NCBI GenBank assembly: GCA_021298215.1 | Contig: JAJTEE010000003.1 | Location: 142,764-206,763 of the forward strand | DNA length: 64,000 nucleotides | Direction of reading: 5' to 3' | Origin: Alphaproteobacteria bacterium | Lineage (GTDB): Bacteria > Pseudomonadota > Alphaproteobacteria > Paracaedibacterales > CAITNM01 | Shown: positions 17,660 to 26,938 of the stretch, in pieces | Numbering within the stretch: the stretch's first letter is position 1 | Layout of the letters: every line of letters starts with the position of its first letter | The notes under the pieces: model-generated | Seen by the model: only the letters and a program-made list of their open reading frames with translations | Told to the model about the DNA's origin: nothing | Databases searched by the model: none | Made by a program: the position numbers and the translations under genes

Positions 17660-18651
17660 CACTCAAGCTCTCGATCATGTTGCGTGCTAAACAGCTCTTC
17701 AAGCACATCATCAATAGGTTTTTTTGCGTACAAAATATCATAAACAGCACAAATGATTGGCGCATGAATTTTATGCTTTCCTGCTAATTCAAAGGCAACT
17801 TTTGTCGTTGGCACCCCTTCAGTGATGTTTTTTCTGGTATTTAGTATCTCTTCCAAAGATAAACCATGCGCTAAAGAAATACCCAAGCTAGTGTTGCGCG
17901 ATTTTTCGCTAGAGCAAGTCAGCATTAAATCGCCAATACCAGCAAGTGTTTGAGTGGTGTCTCTTTCTCCCCCTAAAGCACATATGATACGGCTTATTTC
18001 AACATTTGCACGTGTTATAAGCGTTGCTAAACAGTTTTGTCCAAAATTTTTACCCATCACAATACCTGCCGCAATGGCAATAACATTCTTTAATGCTCCT
18101 GCTAATTCAACGCCAATGACATCGTCATACGCATATACGCGAAAAGCTTTATGCCGTAACACGTAGCTTATATTTTTAGCCAACTCTAAATCTTTAAAAG
18201 CAAGTGTTGAAGCAGCAGGCAAATCCTTAGCAATCTCATCCGCAAAGTTAGGCCCAGAAAGCATACCCACCGAATTTGGCAAAGATTCTTTAAAAATTTC
18301 TGAAATAGGCTTTTGTGTTTGAAGTTCTAGCCCTTTGCTGCAAACAACAATAGGACAGTCTTGGGGCATATGTGTGCTCAAGCATTCTATAAGTTCGCGA
18401 CTTTGTTGCACCGGTGCTGTCCATAAAAGTAGTTTAGCTATTGCAATCTCAGCAACATCATTCGTAATAGATAACGTTTCCGGAATAGTTATTCCAGGTA
18501 AATAGGTAGACTCTCTATCAGCGCATAATTTTTCTACATGCTCTTTGCGTCTTCCCCATAATGCAACGTTTTTACCAGCGTTATGAAGGCTGATAGCCAA
18601 AGCTGTGCCCCAAGCACCTGTACCAATAATAAGAATTTTTGTATTTTCCAT
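17659..18651 (-). CDS. gpsA: NAD(P)H-dependent glycerol-3-phosphate dehydrogenase
   Basis: GpsA reduces dihydroxyacetone phosphate to sn-glycerol 3-phosphate for phospholipid synthesis. The 330-residue protein has the N-terminal dinucleotide motif IIGTGAWGTALA, the substrate region CSKGLE and GPNFADEIA, and the catalytic Lys in VELAGALKNVIAIAAG. The C-terminal helical domain carries AGIGDLMLTCSSEKSRN. The ATG at 18651 was chosen because it begins directly with the Rossmann strand; an upstream in-frame start would add an unconserved hydrophobic stretch. The gene runs into the EVE gene and lies divergent from cmk. Confidence 0.96.
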   Translation of the reverse strand: MENTKILIIGTGAWGTALAISLHNAGKNVALWGRRKEHVEKLCADRESTYLPGITIPETLSITNDVAEIAIAKLLLWTAPVQQSRELIECLSTHMPQDCPIVVCSKGLELQTQKPISEIFKESLPNSVGMLSGPNFADEIAKDLPAASTLAFKDLELAKNISYVLRHKAFRVYAYDDVIGVELAGALKNVIAIAAGIVMGKNFGQNCLATLITRANVEISRIICALGGERDTTQTLAGIGDLMLTCSSEKSRNTSLGISLAHGLSLEEILNTRKNITEGVPTTKVAFELAGKHKIHAPIICAVYDILYAKKPIDDVLEELFSTQHDRELE

Positions 18652-18731
18652 AGAGCGAATTGTGATAAATAAAAAAAGAACTTGCAAGTTTTTTTCAAAC
18701 AAGGTTCTTTAAGAAAAAAGGAAAATAAAAA

Positions 18732-19388
18732 ATGTCATTTTCTGTTGCTATTGATGGGCCTGCTGGTGCTGGTAAGGGAACAATCGCAAAATTTTTAAGC
18801 GAAGAGTTTAATTTAAAGCACCTGGATACCGGCTTGTTATACCGAGAAGCAGCGCGGCTTGTGATTCAAGAAGGCGTGGATGTGCTAGATGTTGTGCATT
18901 TGGAAAAAATTGCTGAAAAAGTAAACATTAATAATATAGCTGAAGAAAATCTCCGTAATGAGAAAGTTGCCTCCGTTGCTTCACAAGTAGCTGTTGTGCC
19001 GTCGCTTAGGCGTGTTCTAACGCAAAAAATGCGTGATTTTGCTACTAAAATAGAGAAAAAATACCAAGGAGCCGTACTGGATGGACGCGACGTGGGAACA
19101 GTTGTATTGCCAGATGCTGATATAAAGCTCTATATAACGGCCGATGAACAAGTTCGTGCATTACGCCGTACCAAAGAGCTTGATGAAGAAACTCTGGAAA
19201 AAGTTTTGGAAGAGATAAAACAACGCGATCGGCGTGATCAACATCGTGAAGTAGCACCGATGAACGCAGCAGACGATGCCATTATTTTGGATACAACATT
19301 TCTAAGTATCGATGAAGCTTGTGAGAAAGCTGCTAAAATCGTGACGCAAGGAATGTCTGAAGTTCTAGTAAAAACAAAAATAAGCTGA
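18732..19388 (+). CDS. cmk: Cytidylate kinase
   Basis: Cmk phosphorylates CMP and dCMP for nucleic acid and phospholipid precursors. The 218-residue protein has the P-loop DGPAGAGKGTIAK, the CMP-binding region LDTGLLYREAA, and the catalytic DGRDVGTVVLPDADIKLY segment. The lid region RDQHREVAPMNAADDAI is also present. AAAAAGGAAAA lies upstream of the ATG at 18732. It stands alone, divergent from gpsA, and ends in a strong bidirectional terminator. In many alphaproteobacteria cmk is next to rpsA, which is not the case here. Confidence 0.95.
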   Translation: MSFSVAIDGPAGAGKGTIAKFLSEEFNLKHLDTGLLYREAARLVIQEGVDVLDVVHLEKIAEKVNINNIAEENLRNEKVASVASQVAVVPSLRRVLTQKMRDFATKIEKKYQGAVLDGRDVGTVVLPDADIKLYITADEQVRALRRTKELDEETLEKVLEEIKQRDRRDQHREVAPMNAADDAIILDTTFLSIDEACEKAAKIVTQGMSEVLVKTKIS

Positions 19389-19432
19389 AAAAGAGCCTTC
19401 TTTAAGAATCTTAAAAAATAGAGGCTCTTTTT
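19388..19432. terminator. Bidirectional intrinsic terminator
   Basis: AAAAAGAGCCT (19388-19398) and AGGCTCTTTTT (19422-19432) form an 11-bp perfect stem with T runs when read on either strand. It closes cmk and the converging gene that ends at 19449. Confidence 0.85.
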
Positions 19433-19448
19433 CTTATTTAGTAAAGTT

Positions 19449-20507
19449 TTATTCAAGTCCTAGCATAGCAAGGATAAATTCTCCTGTACCAACAATTGCT
19501 CTCATGCTGAGCTCGATCGCTCTGTAACTAAATAACTTAGGAATCCTTTTCCACATTGCGCTTGGATTATCAAGTTCATAACGTTGTAAAGTCCCCATGT
19601 ACTTACTCGTACTCTCAATAAGGCCCATGATATTTTCAAAAAGACCTCTGGATGTATGATCGGCACCATCAAGTACAATTCCAAGATCTATCATTTTTTG
19701 CATTACTTTGTGCAACGAGCGATAATCTGTAATATCTTGTGGATCTATATCTTTTAACCATTTTATCGCTAAAAATGCATTTGCAAAAACATTGCAATCA
19801 GAACCAATGCAGCTTTGCACACTTAAGTGATGATAGGTAATTATAGTCGTAGGACTTAATCGTATCCCAAGCTTTTTAAACCAATTATCGGTACCACCCG
19901 TAATAAAAGGTTCTGTTATTCTTTTACTATCCTTTTTTCTATCTCTATATTCTAAACTGTCAAAAATATTGAAAAAAACGTGAATGTCTGCACCTGAGCG
20001 ATGACATTCTAATTTTAAGTATTCAACGTGATGCCCAAAGTATTCTGTTAGAATTGGTGCGTAAATAGTAACCTTTTGTGTGCTAGCGCTAGAGAACGCA
20101 TGGCTGATAAGATGGGCATATAAATGAGTCGTAGAACCAGGATTTCGCAATGAATATCCTGTCCCATAAAGAATGCTCAGTTCATCTGATGAATTATTAT
20201 AAACGAGATATTTTGCAAGGTCTCTGTTAGGGTTACTATCGTCTACTGCAGTTATATTTGATCTGTTAAGTTTTTCTTTAAAAGAACGAATCTCGCATCC
20301 TTTTCGAGTTGCGCATAAATTTTCTAAGCGTTCCTCATTCGTGAAGCTTCCCCCAAAAAGAGTAAAGGCAAGGTATTCTCCGCCTGTTACTGGTTGTCCT
20401 GTAGTTTTCTGAATGCGATCGAGATGTTCTTGTAATTCACCATCTATGCCTGAAGCTTTAAAAAATATAAAGGCTAGGATTAAACAAAACGTTTTCATAG
20501 TTTTCAT
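19449..20507 (-). CDS. Secreted protein with possible CE-clan (Ulp1/YopJ-like) catalytic triad
   Basis: This 352-residue protein starts with a signal peptide (MKTMKTFCLILAFIFFKASG). It then shows a pattern seen in CE-clan cysteine proteases and acetyltransferases: GHHVEYLKL (His159/160), VFFNIFDSLEY (Asp183) and VQSCIGSDCNVFANAF (Gln231 and Cys238). The order H-D-Q-C, the Q seven residues before Cys, the FDSL strand and the DC followed by an aliphatic helix match Ulp1/YopJ cores, though CG is replaced by CN and the H-D spacing is a little long. The ATG at 20507 is the first ATG in frame; 20498 is possible. Family assignment is tentative; a host-directed enzyme is the inference. Confidence 0.55.
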   Translation of the reverse strand: MKTMKTFCLILAFIFFKASGIDGELQEHLDRIQKTTGQPVTGGEYLAFTLFGGSFTNEERLENLCATRKGCEIRSFKEKLNRSNITAVDDSNPNRDLAKYLVYNNSSDELSILYGTGYSLRNPGSTTHLYAHLISHAFSSASTQKVTIYAPILTEYFGHHVEYLKLECHRSGADIHVFFNIFDSLEYRDRKKDSKRITEPFITGGTDNWFKKLGIRLSPTTIITYHHLSVQSCIGSDCNVFANAFLAIKWLKDIDPQDITDYRSLHKVMQKMIDLGIVLDGADHTSRGLFENIMGLIESTSKYMGTLQRYELDNPSAMWKRIPKLFSYRAIELSMRAIVGTGEFILAMLGLE

Positions 20508-20693
20508 AAAAATTACCAAAAATAGCAATAAAGTATATATATGTTGCAAAAATACAAATTACAAGCACAATGTTGGTTGCTATTCAGGGTTATTGCAATT
20601 CGTTAATCTGAGATTAAAAGTTTACATCTTCTAGACATATATAGGTCAGTTTTAAAACTTGCTTATCTAAAAGATAATCCCTATATCTAATTC

Positions 20694-21779
20694 ATGACAA
20701 AAATTAATATTATTGGCCAAAGCCGAGAGGCGCTAAATGCTCAATTCGTGGAATTGGGCTTACCTTCTTTTCGTGTTCAGCAGGTTTGGAATTGGCTTTA
20801 TCATCATGGGGTGCGCAATTTTGACGCCATGACAAATATTGCAGCGCCTGGTCGAGAAATTCTTTCGAATTTTTACACCATTGAGCGCCCACACGTCGCG
20901 CAAGCTCAAGCATCTACCGATGGAACACAAAAATGGCTTTTGCGTTTTTCTGACAATCAAGAAGCCGAAACTGTCCATATCCCAGAAGTTGATCGCGGTA
21001 CACTTTGTATTTCCTCTCAAGTTGGCTGTACGCTGACCTGCTCGTTTTGCCATACCGGTACGCAAATGTTGGTGCGTAATTTAACCTCGGCAGAAATAGT
21101 GGGGCAGGTTATGGTGGCGCGTGATGTGTTTAACGAATGGCCAACGCCTATTGGTAATCGCCACATTAGCAATGTGGTCCTGATGGGCATGGGTGAGCCT
21201 TTATATAATTATGAAAATGTAGCAACCGCCATTAAAATTCTAACGGATGAAAAAGGTATTAATTTATCAAAGCGCAAAATTACCCTTTCCACCTCAGGTG
21301 TCGTGCCGATGATTGAACAATGCGGTCGTGATCTTGGTGTAAGCCTTGCGATTTCTCTTCATGCTGTGACCGATGAATTGCGTAATGAACTTGTGCCTCT
21401 TAATCGCAAATACCCTATAAAGGAACTACTAGAAGCTTGTCGTCAGTACCCAAACCTTAGTAACGCGCGCCGTATTACTTTTGAATACGTGATGCTGAAA
21501 GGCGTGAATGATTCGGTAGCAGAGGCAAGAAAACTTGTGCAGCTTATCAAAGGAATTCCTGCGAAAATTAACTTAATCCCATTTAATCCATGGCCAGGTA
21601 GCCCGTATGAGTGTTCAACACCACAGGCAATTTCAGCTTTTGCAGAAGTTGTGTATCGCGCTGGTTATGCATCTCCCGTGCGTACACCAAGAGGGCGTGA
21701 TATTTTGGCTGCGTGTGGTCAATTAAAATCGGAAAGCATGCGCCAGCGCAAATCTAAATGTAGTTCAGAAGCAGCTTAA
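20694..21779 (+). CDS. rlmN: Dual-specificity RNA methyltransferase RlmN
   Basis: RlmN is a radical SAM enzyme that makes m2A2503 in 23S rRNA and m2A37 in some tRNAs. The 361-residue protein has the iron-sulphur motif [11 protein letters not shown], the upstream Cys in [20 protein letters not shown], and the methyl-carrying Cys in [12 protein letters not shown] near the C terminus. The N-terminal HhH-like accessory domain ([14 protein letters not shown]) is complete. The ATG at 20694 gives a normal N terminus. Its last four bases overlap the 3' end of the converging EamA gene, so no terminator lies between them. Confidence 0.97.
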   Translation: MTKINIIGQSREALNAQFVELGLPSFRVQQVWNWLYHHGVRNFDAMTNIAAPGREILSNFYTIERPHVAQAQASTDGTQKWLLRFSDNQEAETVHIPEVDRGTLCISSQVGCTLTCSFCHTGTQMLVRNLTSAEIVGQVMVARDVFNEWPTPIGNRHISNVVLMGMGEPLYNYENVATAIKILTDEKGINLSKRKITLSTSGVVPMIEQCGRDLGVSLAISLHAVTDELRNELVPLNRKYPIKELLEACRQYPNLSNARRITFEYVMLKGVNDSVAEARKLVQLIKGIPAKINLIPFNPWPGSPYECSTPQAISAFAEVVYRAGYASPVRTPRGRDILAACGQLKSESMRQRKSKCSSEAA

Positions 21780-22678
21780 CTTTTTCTTCTCTTATTTCTA
21801 TATTCAATGCGAATCAGCCAAGCATAACTAAGCAAAATAACGCTGCCTCCTAGTACTGTGGTAAGCGGAGGCAGTTCTGCAAAGAAAATAACGCCAGCAA
21901 AAATATTGATGGGGAATCTTGCATATTTAAAAGGTGCGATAAAGCTTGTATGAGCGTATGTATATGCTTCGATGATACATGTTTGCGTTAACATATAGCT
22001 GCATCCTATAACTGCTAATTTTAGTATTTCAGAGGAAGGTGGAAAAATCCACGGCGTATATAATTGGCTTAATAATGCAAATAAAGCCATGAAACTTAGA
22101 AGATAAATTAGCGTGGTTTGCGAGGAATCATCCTTTGATAAACGTTTTACAAATAATGAAGATGCGGAAAAAAAGAAAGCTGATAAAAGAGGTAAGAAGG
22201 CATAATAGCTGAAAATTTTTTGGCTTGGATGCAGAATTAGCATTACTCCTGCGAATCCCGCGATGATAGCAATCCAGGCTTTGAGGTGAAATTTTTCTTT
22301 AAAAAAAAGCATTCCCCCAAGGCTTGTAAAAAAAGCGCTTGTAATTGAAAGGGCTGATGATTCGGCTAATGGAAGATACATAACCGCGCTGATCCATGCC
22401 CAACTACCAAGTGCACCTGAAAGGCCTTTCAGACCATGAATAGGCAAAATAGACGTTTTAAAAAAAGAAAAAAAACGTTGTCTGTAAATCGCTAAAAGTA
22501 TTAATAACCCAGCAAGGCACTTAAAAAAAAGGATTTCCATCGGTGGTAATTCTTTAGAAATGCTATGGGTTGTAGCGCTTGTTGTGGTGGATGCTATGGT
22601 GGAGAGCACAATAAGTATGCCTCCGTACACGTTATCGGAAAAAAATTTTTTGCAAAAATTATGAAGAACGTTATGCAT
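21776..22678 (-). CDS. EamA-family (DMT) transporter
   Basis: The 300-residue protein has about ten hydrophobic segments in two EamA repeats, as in drug/metabolite exporters and S-adenosylmethionine transporters. Landmarks are [38 protein letters not shown] and [12 protein letters not shown] in the first repeat, and [19 protein letters not shown] in the second. The ATG at 22678 overlaps the stop of the upstream MFS gene by eight bases, so the two are coupled. An in-frame earlier start would only extend into that gene. Substrate is not predictable, although this branch of EamA proteins is often annotated as RhaT/YdcZ-like exporters. Confidence 0.85.
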   Translation of the reverse strand: MHNVLHNFCKKFFSDNVYGGILIVLSTIASTTTSATTHSISKELPPMEILFFKCLAGLLILLAIYRQRFFSFFKTSILPIHGLKGLSGALGSWAWISAVMYLPLAESSALSITSAFFTSLGGMLFFKEKFHLKAWIAIIAGFAGVMLILHPSQKIFSYYAFLPLLSAFFFSASSLFVKRLSKDDSSQTTLIYLLSFMALFALLSQLYTPWIFPPSSEILKLAVIGCSYMLTQTCIIEAYTYAHTSFIAPFKYARFPINIFAGVIFFAELPPLTTVLGGSVILLSYAWLIRIEYRNKRRKS

Positions 22679-23834
22679 GCTCTTTTGATAATTTATAAAA
22701 ATATAGTCCAGCAAGACTTGTAAAAATCAGACCACCATAGAAAGCGCCGCTCTGGAAGTGCTCTGCTAAAAATCCTGCGATTGTATTTCCAAGTAATACT
22801 GCAACACCAGTTGTTAAGTAATACATGGCGAAGGCTGTTCCTCGCAAGTGAGAAAGGGTGTTTTCAGCAATTAAGGCGGCTAATACGCCGTGCGTCATTC
22901 CCATATGCAGGCCGCAAAGCATAAAACCTAAAATAATCCAATATTTGTTGGGGGCCATAATCATAATGCAATTTGCTAAAATAAGAACAAGCAAGCCAAG
23001 TAGTAAAACGCGCAGTTTGCTAGTTTTATCCGCAAACCTACCCATAGGCCATGCGGTATTTGCGCACACTATATTATAGGCAACAAATAGAAGGGGAATT
23101 AGCGCTACTGACCAATCATAATCTTTTGCGCGTAAGTTTAAGAATGCTTCGCTGAATCGTGCTTGCATCAAAATAAAAATGCCGCCAAGAATTTGCCAAT
23201 AGCGTTTTGGTAAATTACGTACTTCAGCCCAATGCCAGGTTACTTGCTTTTTTATGGCTTTATTATCATGCACAAATCGATACAAAACAATTAAAGCAAA
23301 AATGCCAGGTAGAATAGAAAACCAAAATACCACGCGATAATTTTGAGTGAGCGCAAATAAGCCTGATGCTAATGCTCCGCCAACCACAAAGCCTGCTGTT
23401 TCTAAAGTGTAACGCATGCCATAGGAGGCTCCTTGGCTAGATTTAGGGCTGATATCAGCAATAAGGGCATCTGAAGGTGCGGAGCGTACGCCCTTGCTTA
23501 GTCTATCAAGAGTTCGTGCCCAAAAAATGGACCACACACCTGAAGATAGTGCAAACAAAGGTTTAACCGCAGCGGTGCCAAGGGTGCCTATTAGAATCAG
23601 TGATCTTCTTGTTTTGAATAAATCACTGAACACGCCTGAGAAAACTTTTGCCAAAAAAGCGGTGAATATTGCCACCCCTTCAATAAATCCAAGCGTCGTT
23701 TTTGAAACTTTTAACTCATCAGTTAAAAAAGTCGGGAGGAGAGAAAAAACCATTAATGAAGCTACGCTCCACAAAAACGTTACCCAGCAAACAGCCCATA
23801 ACGTTTTTTTATCTGCACTAGAAATAGAATCCAA
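22671..23834 (-). CDS. Major facilitator superfamily transporter
   Basis: The 387-residue protein has about twelve membrane segments and MFS motifs: the loop 2-3 region KVFSGVFSDLFKTRRSLI, and in loop 8-9 the related MGRFADKTSKLR. RLSKGVRSAPSDALIADIS resembles drug-resistance-type MFS members. There is no in-frame ATG before the first membrane helix. The start is a TTG at 23834 with GAGAG five bases upstream, preceded by an in-frame stop, so the TTG is probably genuine. It is coupled to the EamA gene. Substrate unknown; the pairing of two exporters in one unit suggests a shared role in efflux or metabolite exchange. Confidence 0.85.
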   Translation of the reverse strand: MDSISSADKKTLWAVCWVTFLWSVASLMVFSLLPTFLTDELKVSKTTLGFIEGVAIFTAFLAKVFSGVFSDLFKTRRSLILIGTLGTAAVKPLFALSSGVWSIFWARTLDRLSKGVRSAPSDALIADISPKSSQGASYGMRYTLETAGFVVGGALASGLFALTQNYRVVFWFSILPGIFALIVLYRFVHDNKAIKKQVTWHWAEVRNLPKRYWQILGGIFILMQARFSEAFLNLRAKDYDWSVALIPLLFVAYNIVCANTAWPMGRFADKTSKLRVLLLGLLVLILANCIMIMAPNKYWIILGFMLCGLHMGMTHGVLAALIAENTLSHLRGTAFAMYYLTTGVAVLLGNTIAGFLAEHFQSGAFYGGLIFTSLAGLYFYKLSKEHA

Positions 23835-23898
23835 GAATACTCTCAGTCTTTATTTTCATCATATCATAAGGGATTTATGTGTTATTGGCAAAGAACCG

Positions 23899-24288
23899 TT
23901 ATTTTTTATTTACAATTAGATGAAATAAAGAAGTAAAAGAGCTTAAGCGCTCTGCATACCTAATATTGGGTTCATTTATTGTGTTAGGTAATTCTAGCAA
24001 CTCTTCCAAAGAGTAGTCTTTTAAAAAGCTATCTACTAAAGCTTGCAAAAATTCTTTCGTATCGAATTCTGCTAAGCAGCGCGATACACAATAACCATTA
24101 AAAAGATCCTGAAATTCCTTTTCATACGTTTGTATTGCTTTTTTATGAGAAGTTAGATGAATAGGTACTTTGCCGTGTGTTGAATCTGGATTTGAAAAAT
24201 CATCAGTATCTTCAGATGCATATAAAAAATAAGAAAATTCAATCACTAATAGAAAGCTAATAACTGACTTAAAAATCGCAAAATACAT
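23899..24288 (-). CDS. Small secreted protein of unknown function
   Basis: The 129-residue product starts with a signal peptide (MYFAIFKSVISFLLVIEFSY, cleavage probably after YASE or LYA). The mature part is acidic and helical, with two Cys close together (GYCVSRCLAE) that could form a disulphide. The ATG at 24288 has AGGGGC just upstream. The gene lies 10 bases after its upstream neighbour, so the two probably form an operon. I recognise no family. Location in the periplasm or outside follows from the signal only. Confidence 0.65.
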   Translation of the reverse strand: MYFAIFKSVISFLLVIEFSYFLYASEDTDDFSNPDSTHGKVPIHLTSHKKAIQTYEKEFQDLFNGYCVSRCLAEFDTKEFLQALVDSFLKDYSLEELLELPNTINEPNIRYAERLSSFTSLFHLIVNKK

Positions 24289-24298
24289 TTTGCCCCTT

Positions 24299-25177
24299 TT
24301 ATAAACTTGCCACTTCCTTCTTTCGAGCAATCAAAATATTAGTGGGAACTTTTCTGCATCCGTATCCAAAACAAACATTTAGCGCAGGTTTATTTAAGCT
24401 TTCGCTGTATGCTTTGAAACTTAATTGCTCAAAACCTCCAGGAAATTTATACGGCATTAAGTATTGACCGTGCAAGTCCAAAGTGAAACGATCTTTTAAA
24501 AATTCAAACGGAATGCCGGTGCTGTCTTGCACAAAAATGTTGGCGTTTTCCAACATAAAGTTTCTAAACGTTTTAAATTTCTTTTGATGAGGAAGGTACG
24601 AGGCAGCTTTAAATAGCACAGCGTCAAATGGCTTAAGTGAGGCTAAAAATTCTAGATTAATTTGATCATTATCAAGTCCTGACTTGTAATATCTAATAAG
24701 GCGCTGTTTATCATTGTACGTGAAAGTCAGCTGTACAGCATTTGATTTTCCATCAATAGCTTTTACGGCGATATTTGTGGCTCCTAAATTTTCAAGCTGT
24801 TTTAAAATAATCGTGGTAACGTTTCTTACGCCCGATGCCATTTGATCCGTAATAAAGAAGCTACGCTTGTATAGTGAGGACAAGTTGCTAAGGGATTGGT
24901 TGTCTAGCTCTACGGGAAAATCATCGACAGGCTGCGCTGGTTCGAGTCCCATCAATGTTAGTGTTTCAAAATCAGGAAACATTAATAAAGGGTAAGTGAC
25001 ATCTGGACCGCCGAATGGATAAAACACATGGGGCCCTACGTTTTTAAGATATTTATTTCCAAACTCAACCAAATTTGGTTGTTGTTTAGCTTTAAAGTTA
25101 TCAAAAAGAGGACCAGCGAAAAGAATATTAATGCTTAGCCCTATTAAATATATCCAGCGCAATAAGTTCGATTTCAT
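24299..25177 (-). CDS. Secreted protein with YPFGGPD motif, conserved uncharacterised family
   Basis: The 292-residue protein begins with a signal peptide (MKSNLLRWIYLIGLSINILFA). Its core carries VFYPFGGPDVTYPLLMFPD followed by LTLMGLEPA, the pattern YPFxGPDxxY...FP...xxxxGLEP that recurs in an uncharacterised family of exported proteins in several bacterial phyla. The rest contains TFTYNDKQRLIRYY and, near the end, ESLNKPALNVCFGYGC; the two Cys there may pair. No function is established. It heads a two-gene leftward unit with the small secreted gene that follows 10 bases downstream, so the two may act together. Confidence 0.7.
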   Translation of the reverse strand: MKSNLLRWIYLIGLSINILFAGPLFDNFKAKQQPNLVEFGNKYLKNVGPHVFYPFGGPDVTYPLLMFPDFETLTLMGLEPAQPVDDFPVELDNQSLSNLSSLYKRSFFITDQMASGVRNVTTIILKQLENLGATNIAVKAIDGKSNAVQLTFTYNDKQRLIRYYKSGLDNDQINLEFLASLKPFDAVLFKAASYLPHQKKFKTFRNFMLENANIFVQDSTGIPFEFLKDRFTLDLHGQYLMPYKFPGGFEQLSFKAYSESLNKPALNVCFGYGCRKVPTNILIARKKEVASL

Positions 25178-25347
25178 AAAATTTGTTTTAATTTTTCCAG
25201 ATTAGAGCTTAGCACGTGAAACGTTAAAAACCTTTTAACAAAATGCTTTAGGCTTTAATTATCTTGAAATGCCCGAGTTTATCTTTGAATTTATGCCAAA
25301 ATTACGTCTAATTTGCAATTGGGCTGCGGTGGAGTGTTTAAGGATTG

Positions 25348-25387
25348 ACGAGAAAGATTAAAAGCGCAAAGCTCTAATCCTTCTCGT
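25348..25387 (-). terminator. Terminator-like hairpin after the dksA-like gene
   Basis: ACGAGAAAGATTAAAAGC (25348-25365) and AGCTCTAATCCTTCTCGT (25370-25387) pair almost completely. The two A-C mismatches on the plus strand become G-U pairs in leftward RNA, so the structure favours the minus strand, just after the dksA-like stop. There is no long U run. Confidence 0.55.
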
Positions 25388-25397
25388 TAATATTATA

Positions 25398-25835
25398 TTA
25401 GTGTCGCGATAACTCATTTTCCTCCTGTGCATCTAAACAGTATGCTGTATAAGGAGCGGCAATAAGACGGTTTACGCCGATGGGTTCTCCCGTTACGACG
25501 CAATATCCATAGTTTCCACATGCAAGCCGTTGTAGGGCTAATTCTACTTGTCGGCATAATTGTTTTTCGTGTTCATGAAAGACATGATGGTTGAAGCGCA
25601 AATTTTCTGTTGTCCCTTGATCTATCAAATCTGATTCATGATCCGTATGAGCAAGAGCAATAGCTGTGCAAAAATGATCTTCCTCAATATATTTCTGCAG
25701 TTCCTGAACTAATAAGCTTTGGAAAAAATTCTTCATTTGTGCGGACATATACACAGGGTCCTGCAAAGGGTTATATGTTTGTCGATTAGCTTTTGCCACA
25801 AAAACCTCCATAGGCAATATTAATGCGTGCATCAT
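25398..25835 (-). CDS. DksA/TraR-family zinc-finger-type transcription factor
   Basis: DksA-type proteins bind the RNA polymerase secondary channel and, with ppGpp, adjust promoter activity. The 145-residue protein has a coiled-coil region (about residues 30-95) and a C-terminal finger: RLACGNYGYCVVTGEPIGVNRLIAAPYTAYCLDAQE cannot be shown whole, but its key parts are YGYCVVTG, VNRLIAAP and AYCLDAQ. Of the four finger cysteines of E. coli DksA, only the first and third remain; the second is Thr and the fourth Ala. Alphaproteobacterial DksA proteins commonly lack most of them. ATG at 25835; a later in-frame ATG at 25811 is possible. Confidence 0.88.
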   Translation of the reverse strand: MMHALILPMEVFVAKANRQTYNPLQDPVYMSAQMKNFFQSLLVQELQKYIEEDHFCTAIALAHTDHESDLIDQGTTENLRFNHHVFHEHEKQLCRQVELALQRLACGNYGYCVVTGEPIGVNRLIAAPYTAYCLDAQEENELSRH

Positions 25836-26016
25836 AATCTCTTTTGTGTGGTTATCAAGCTGGATAATTATACAGGTTTGCCATTTAATTATTAGAAGGG
25901 AAATTCCTAATAAATAGCAGATTCATTGAATTTATTGAAACTAGACAATCATCCAGACTTGTATAATTTGCCAGGATAGACATTCCCTTCTTTTCGTGCG
26001 ACTAAGGACGTAATAA

Positions 26017-26901
26017 TTGATCAAGCGTAAGGATTCAACGTGTTTTGTATTTATGGTGGCGATCTTGATGTCTTCTCTTTTTACACTGCGGGGGATGATG
26101 CCTGACAATTATCAAAATTTTACTATAGCTGTTGAGTCAAGAGCTTTGGGCAATGAATCTAGAGATCCTAAAATTCCAACACTAGCTTTGGGTGGAAAAA
26201 TCCCAACGCTTAACCAAGCCGAATACATGACGCTAGAAAGCGATAAACTTTCGGATGAGTTTATTGAGTCTGCAGCAAAGTGGGGGAGAGAAGGGGTTCC
26301 TTCCGTTGATGTAGGGGCGGCTTATGGTATTATTTCGCTTATGGCCCTCGAGAGGGGAGCTATTCTTATTGCTAATGATGTTGAAAGAAGACATCTGCTT
26401 ATTCTTAGAAAAAATGCGTCAAAACGAAATTTGAGTCGGCTTTTTTTAAACACGCGATCGTTTCCTGAACAGACTTCTTTCCCTCCAAATTCGGTAGGAG
26501 CGATTTTGCTGCGTCGAGTTGTGCATTTTCTTAATCCGTCGCAAATGGAATTGGCCATGGATAAAATTGTTGAGTGGTTAAAACCCGGTGGAAGCGTTTT
26601 TATTGTGACGATGAGCCCATATCATTATTCTCTAAAAGGTTTTGATACAACCTATGAAGAAAGATGGGAAAATGGAAATCCTTGGCCGGGTGAGATTCAT
26701 AATATGCGCAGCTACATTCCTGATTGTGCTAAAGACATTCCGGATTATTTGCATGTGATGGATACGAGGCCGTTAATTCAAGCACTTGAAAAAAGAGGAA
26801 TGGTAATTAAGCAAGCATACCTTTTTAATTATAAGCGTCTAAAATCACGTGGTGAAGATGTAAATGGCTACTGCGCCATCGAAGCCCAAAAGCCAATGTA
26901 G
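26017..26901 (+). CDS. Class I SAM-dependent methyltransferase with N-terminal signal peptide
   Basis: The 294-residue product has a basic start and hydrophobic stretch (MIKRKDSTCFVFMVAILMSS) typical of a signal peptide or anchor. A class I methyltransferase fold follows: SVDVGAAYGIISLMALERG (SAM motif I), AILIANDVERRHL (acidic end of strand 2), FPPNSVGAILLRRVVHFL (motif IV region) and LKPGGSVFIVTMSP (post-motif). The start is a TTG at 26017 with AAGGACG upstream, which is the only way to include the signal. The fold is clear and the substrate unknown. A methyltransferase directed out of the cytoplasm would lack SAM in the periplasm, so action in a host is an appealing inference. Confidence 0.78.
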   Translation: MIKRKDSTCFVFMVAILMSSLFTLRGMMPDNYQNFTIAVESRALGNESRDPKIPTLALGGKIPTLNQAEYMTLESDKLSDEFIESAAKWGREGVPSVDVGAAYGIISLMALERGAILIANDVERRHLLILRKNASKRNLSRLFLNTRSFPEQTSFPPNSVGAILLRRVVHFLNPSQMELAMDKIVEWLKPGGSVFIVTMSPYHYSLKGFDTTYEERWENGNPWPGEIHNMRSYIPDCAKDIPDYLHVMDTRPLIQALEKRGMVIKQAYLFNYKRLKSRGEDVNGYCAIEAQKPM

Positions 26902-26938
26902 ATGATGTGTTTTCTATGACGTTCCTCTACTTGATAGC

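Noticed and set aside
20413..20634. Plus-strand frame of 73 codons opposite the CE-like gene start
   Set aside because: It is antisense to the signal peptide region, with no ribosome site or recognisable product.
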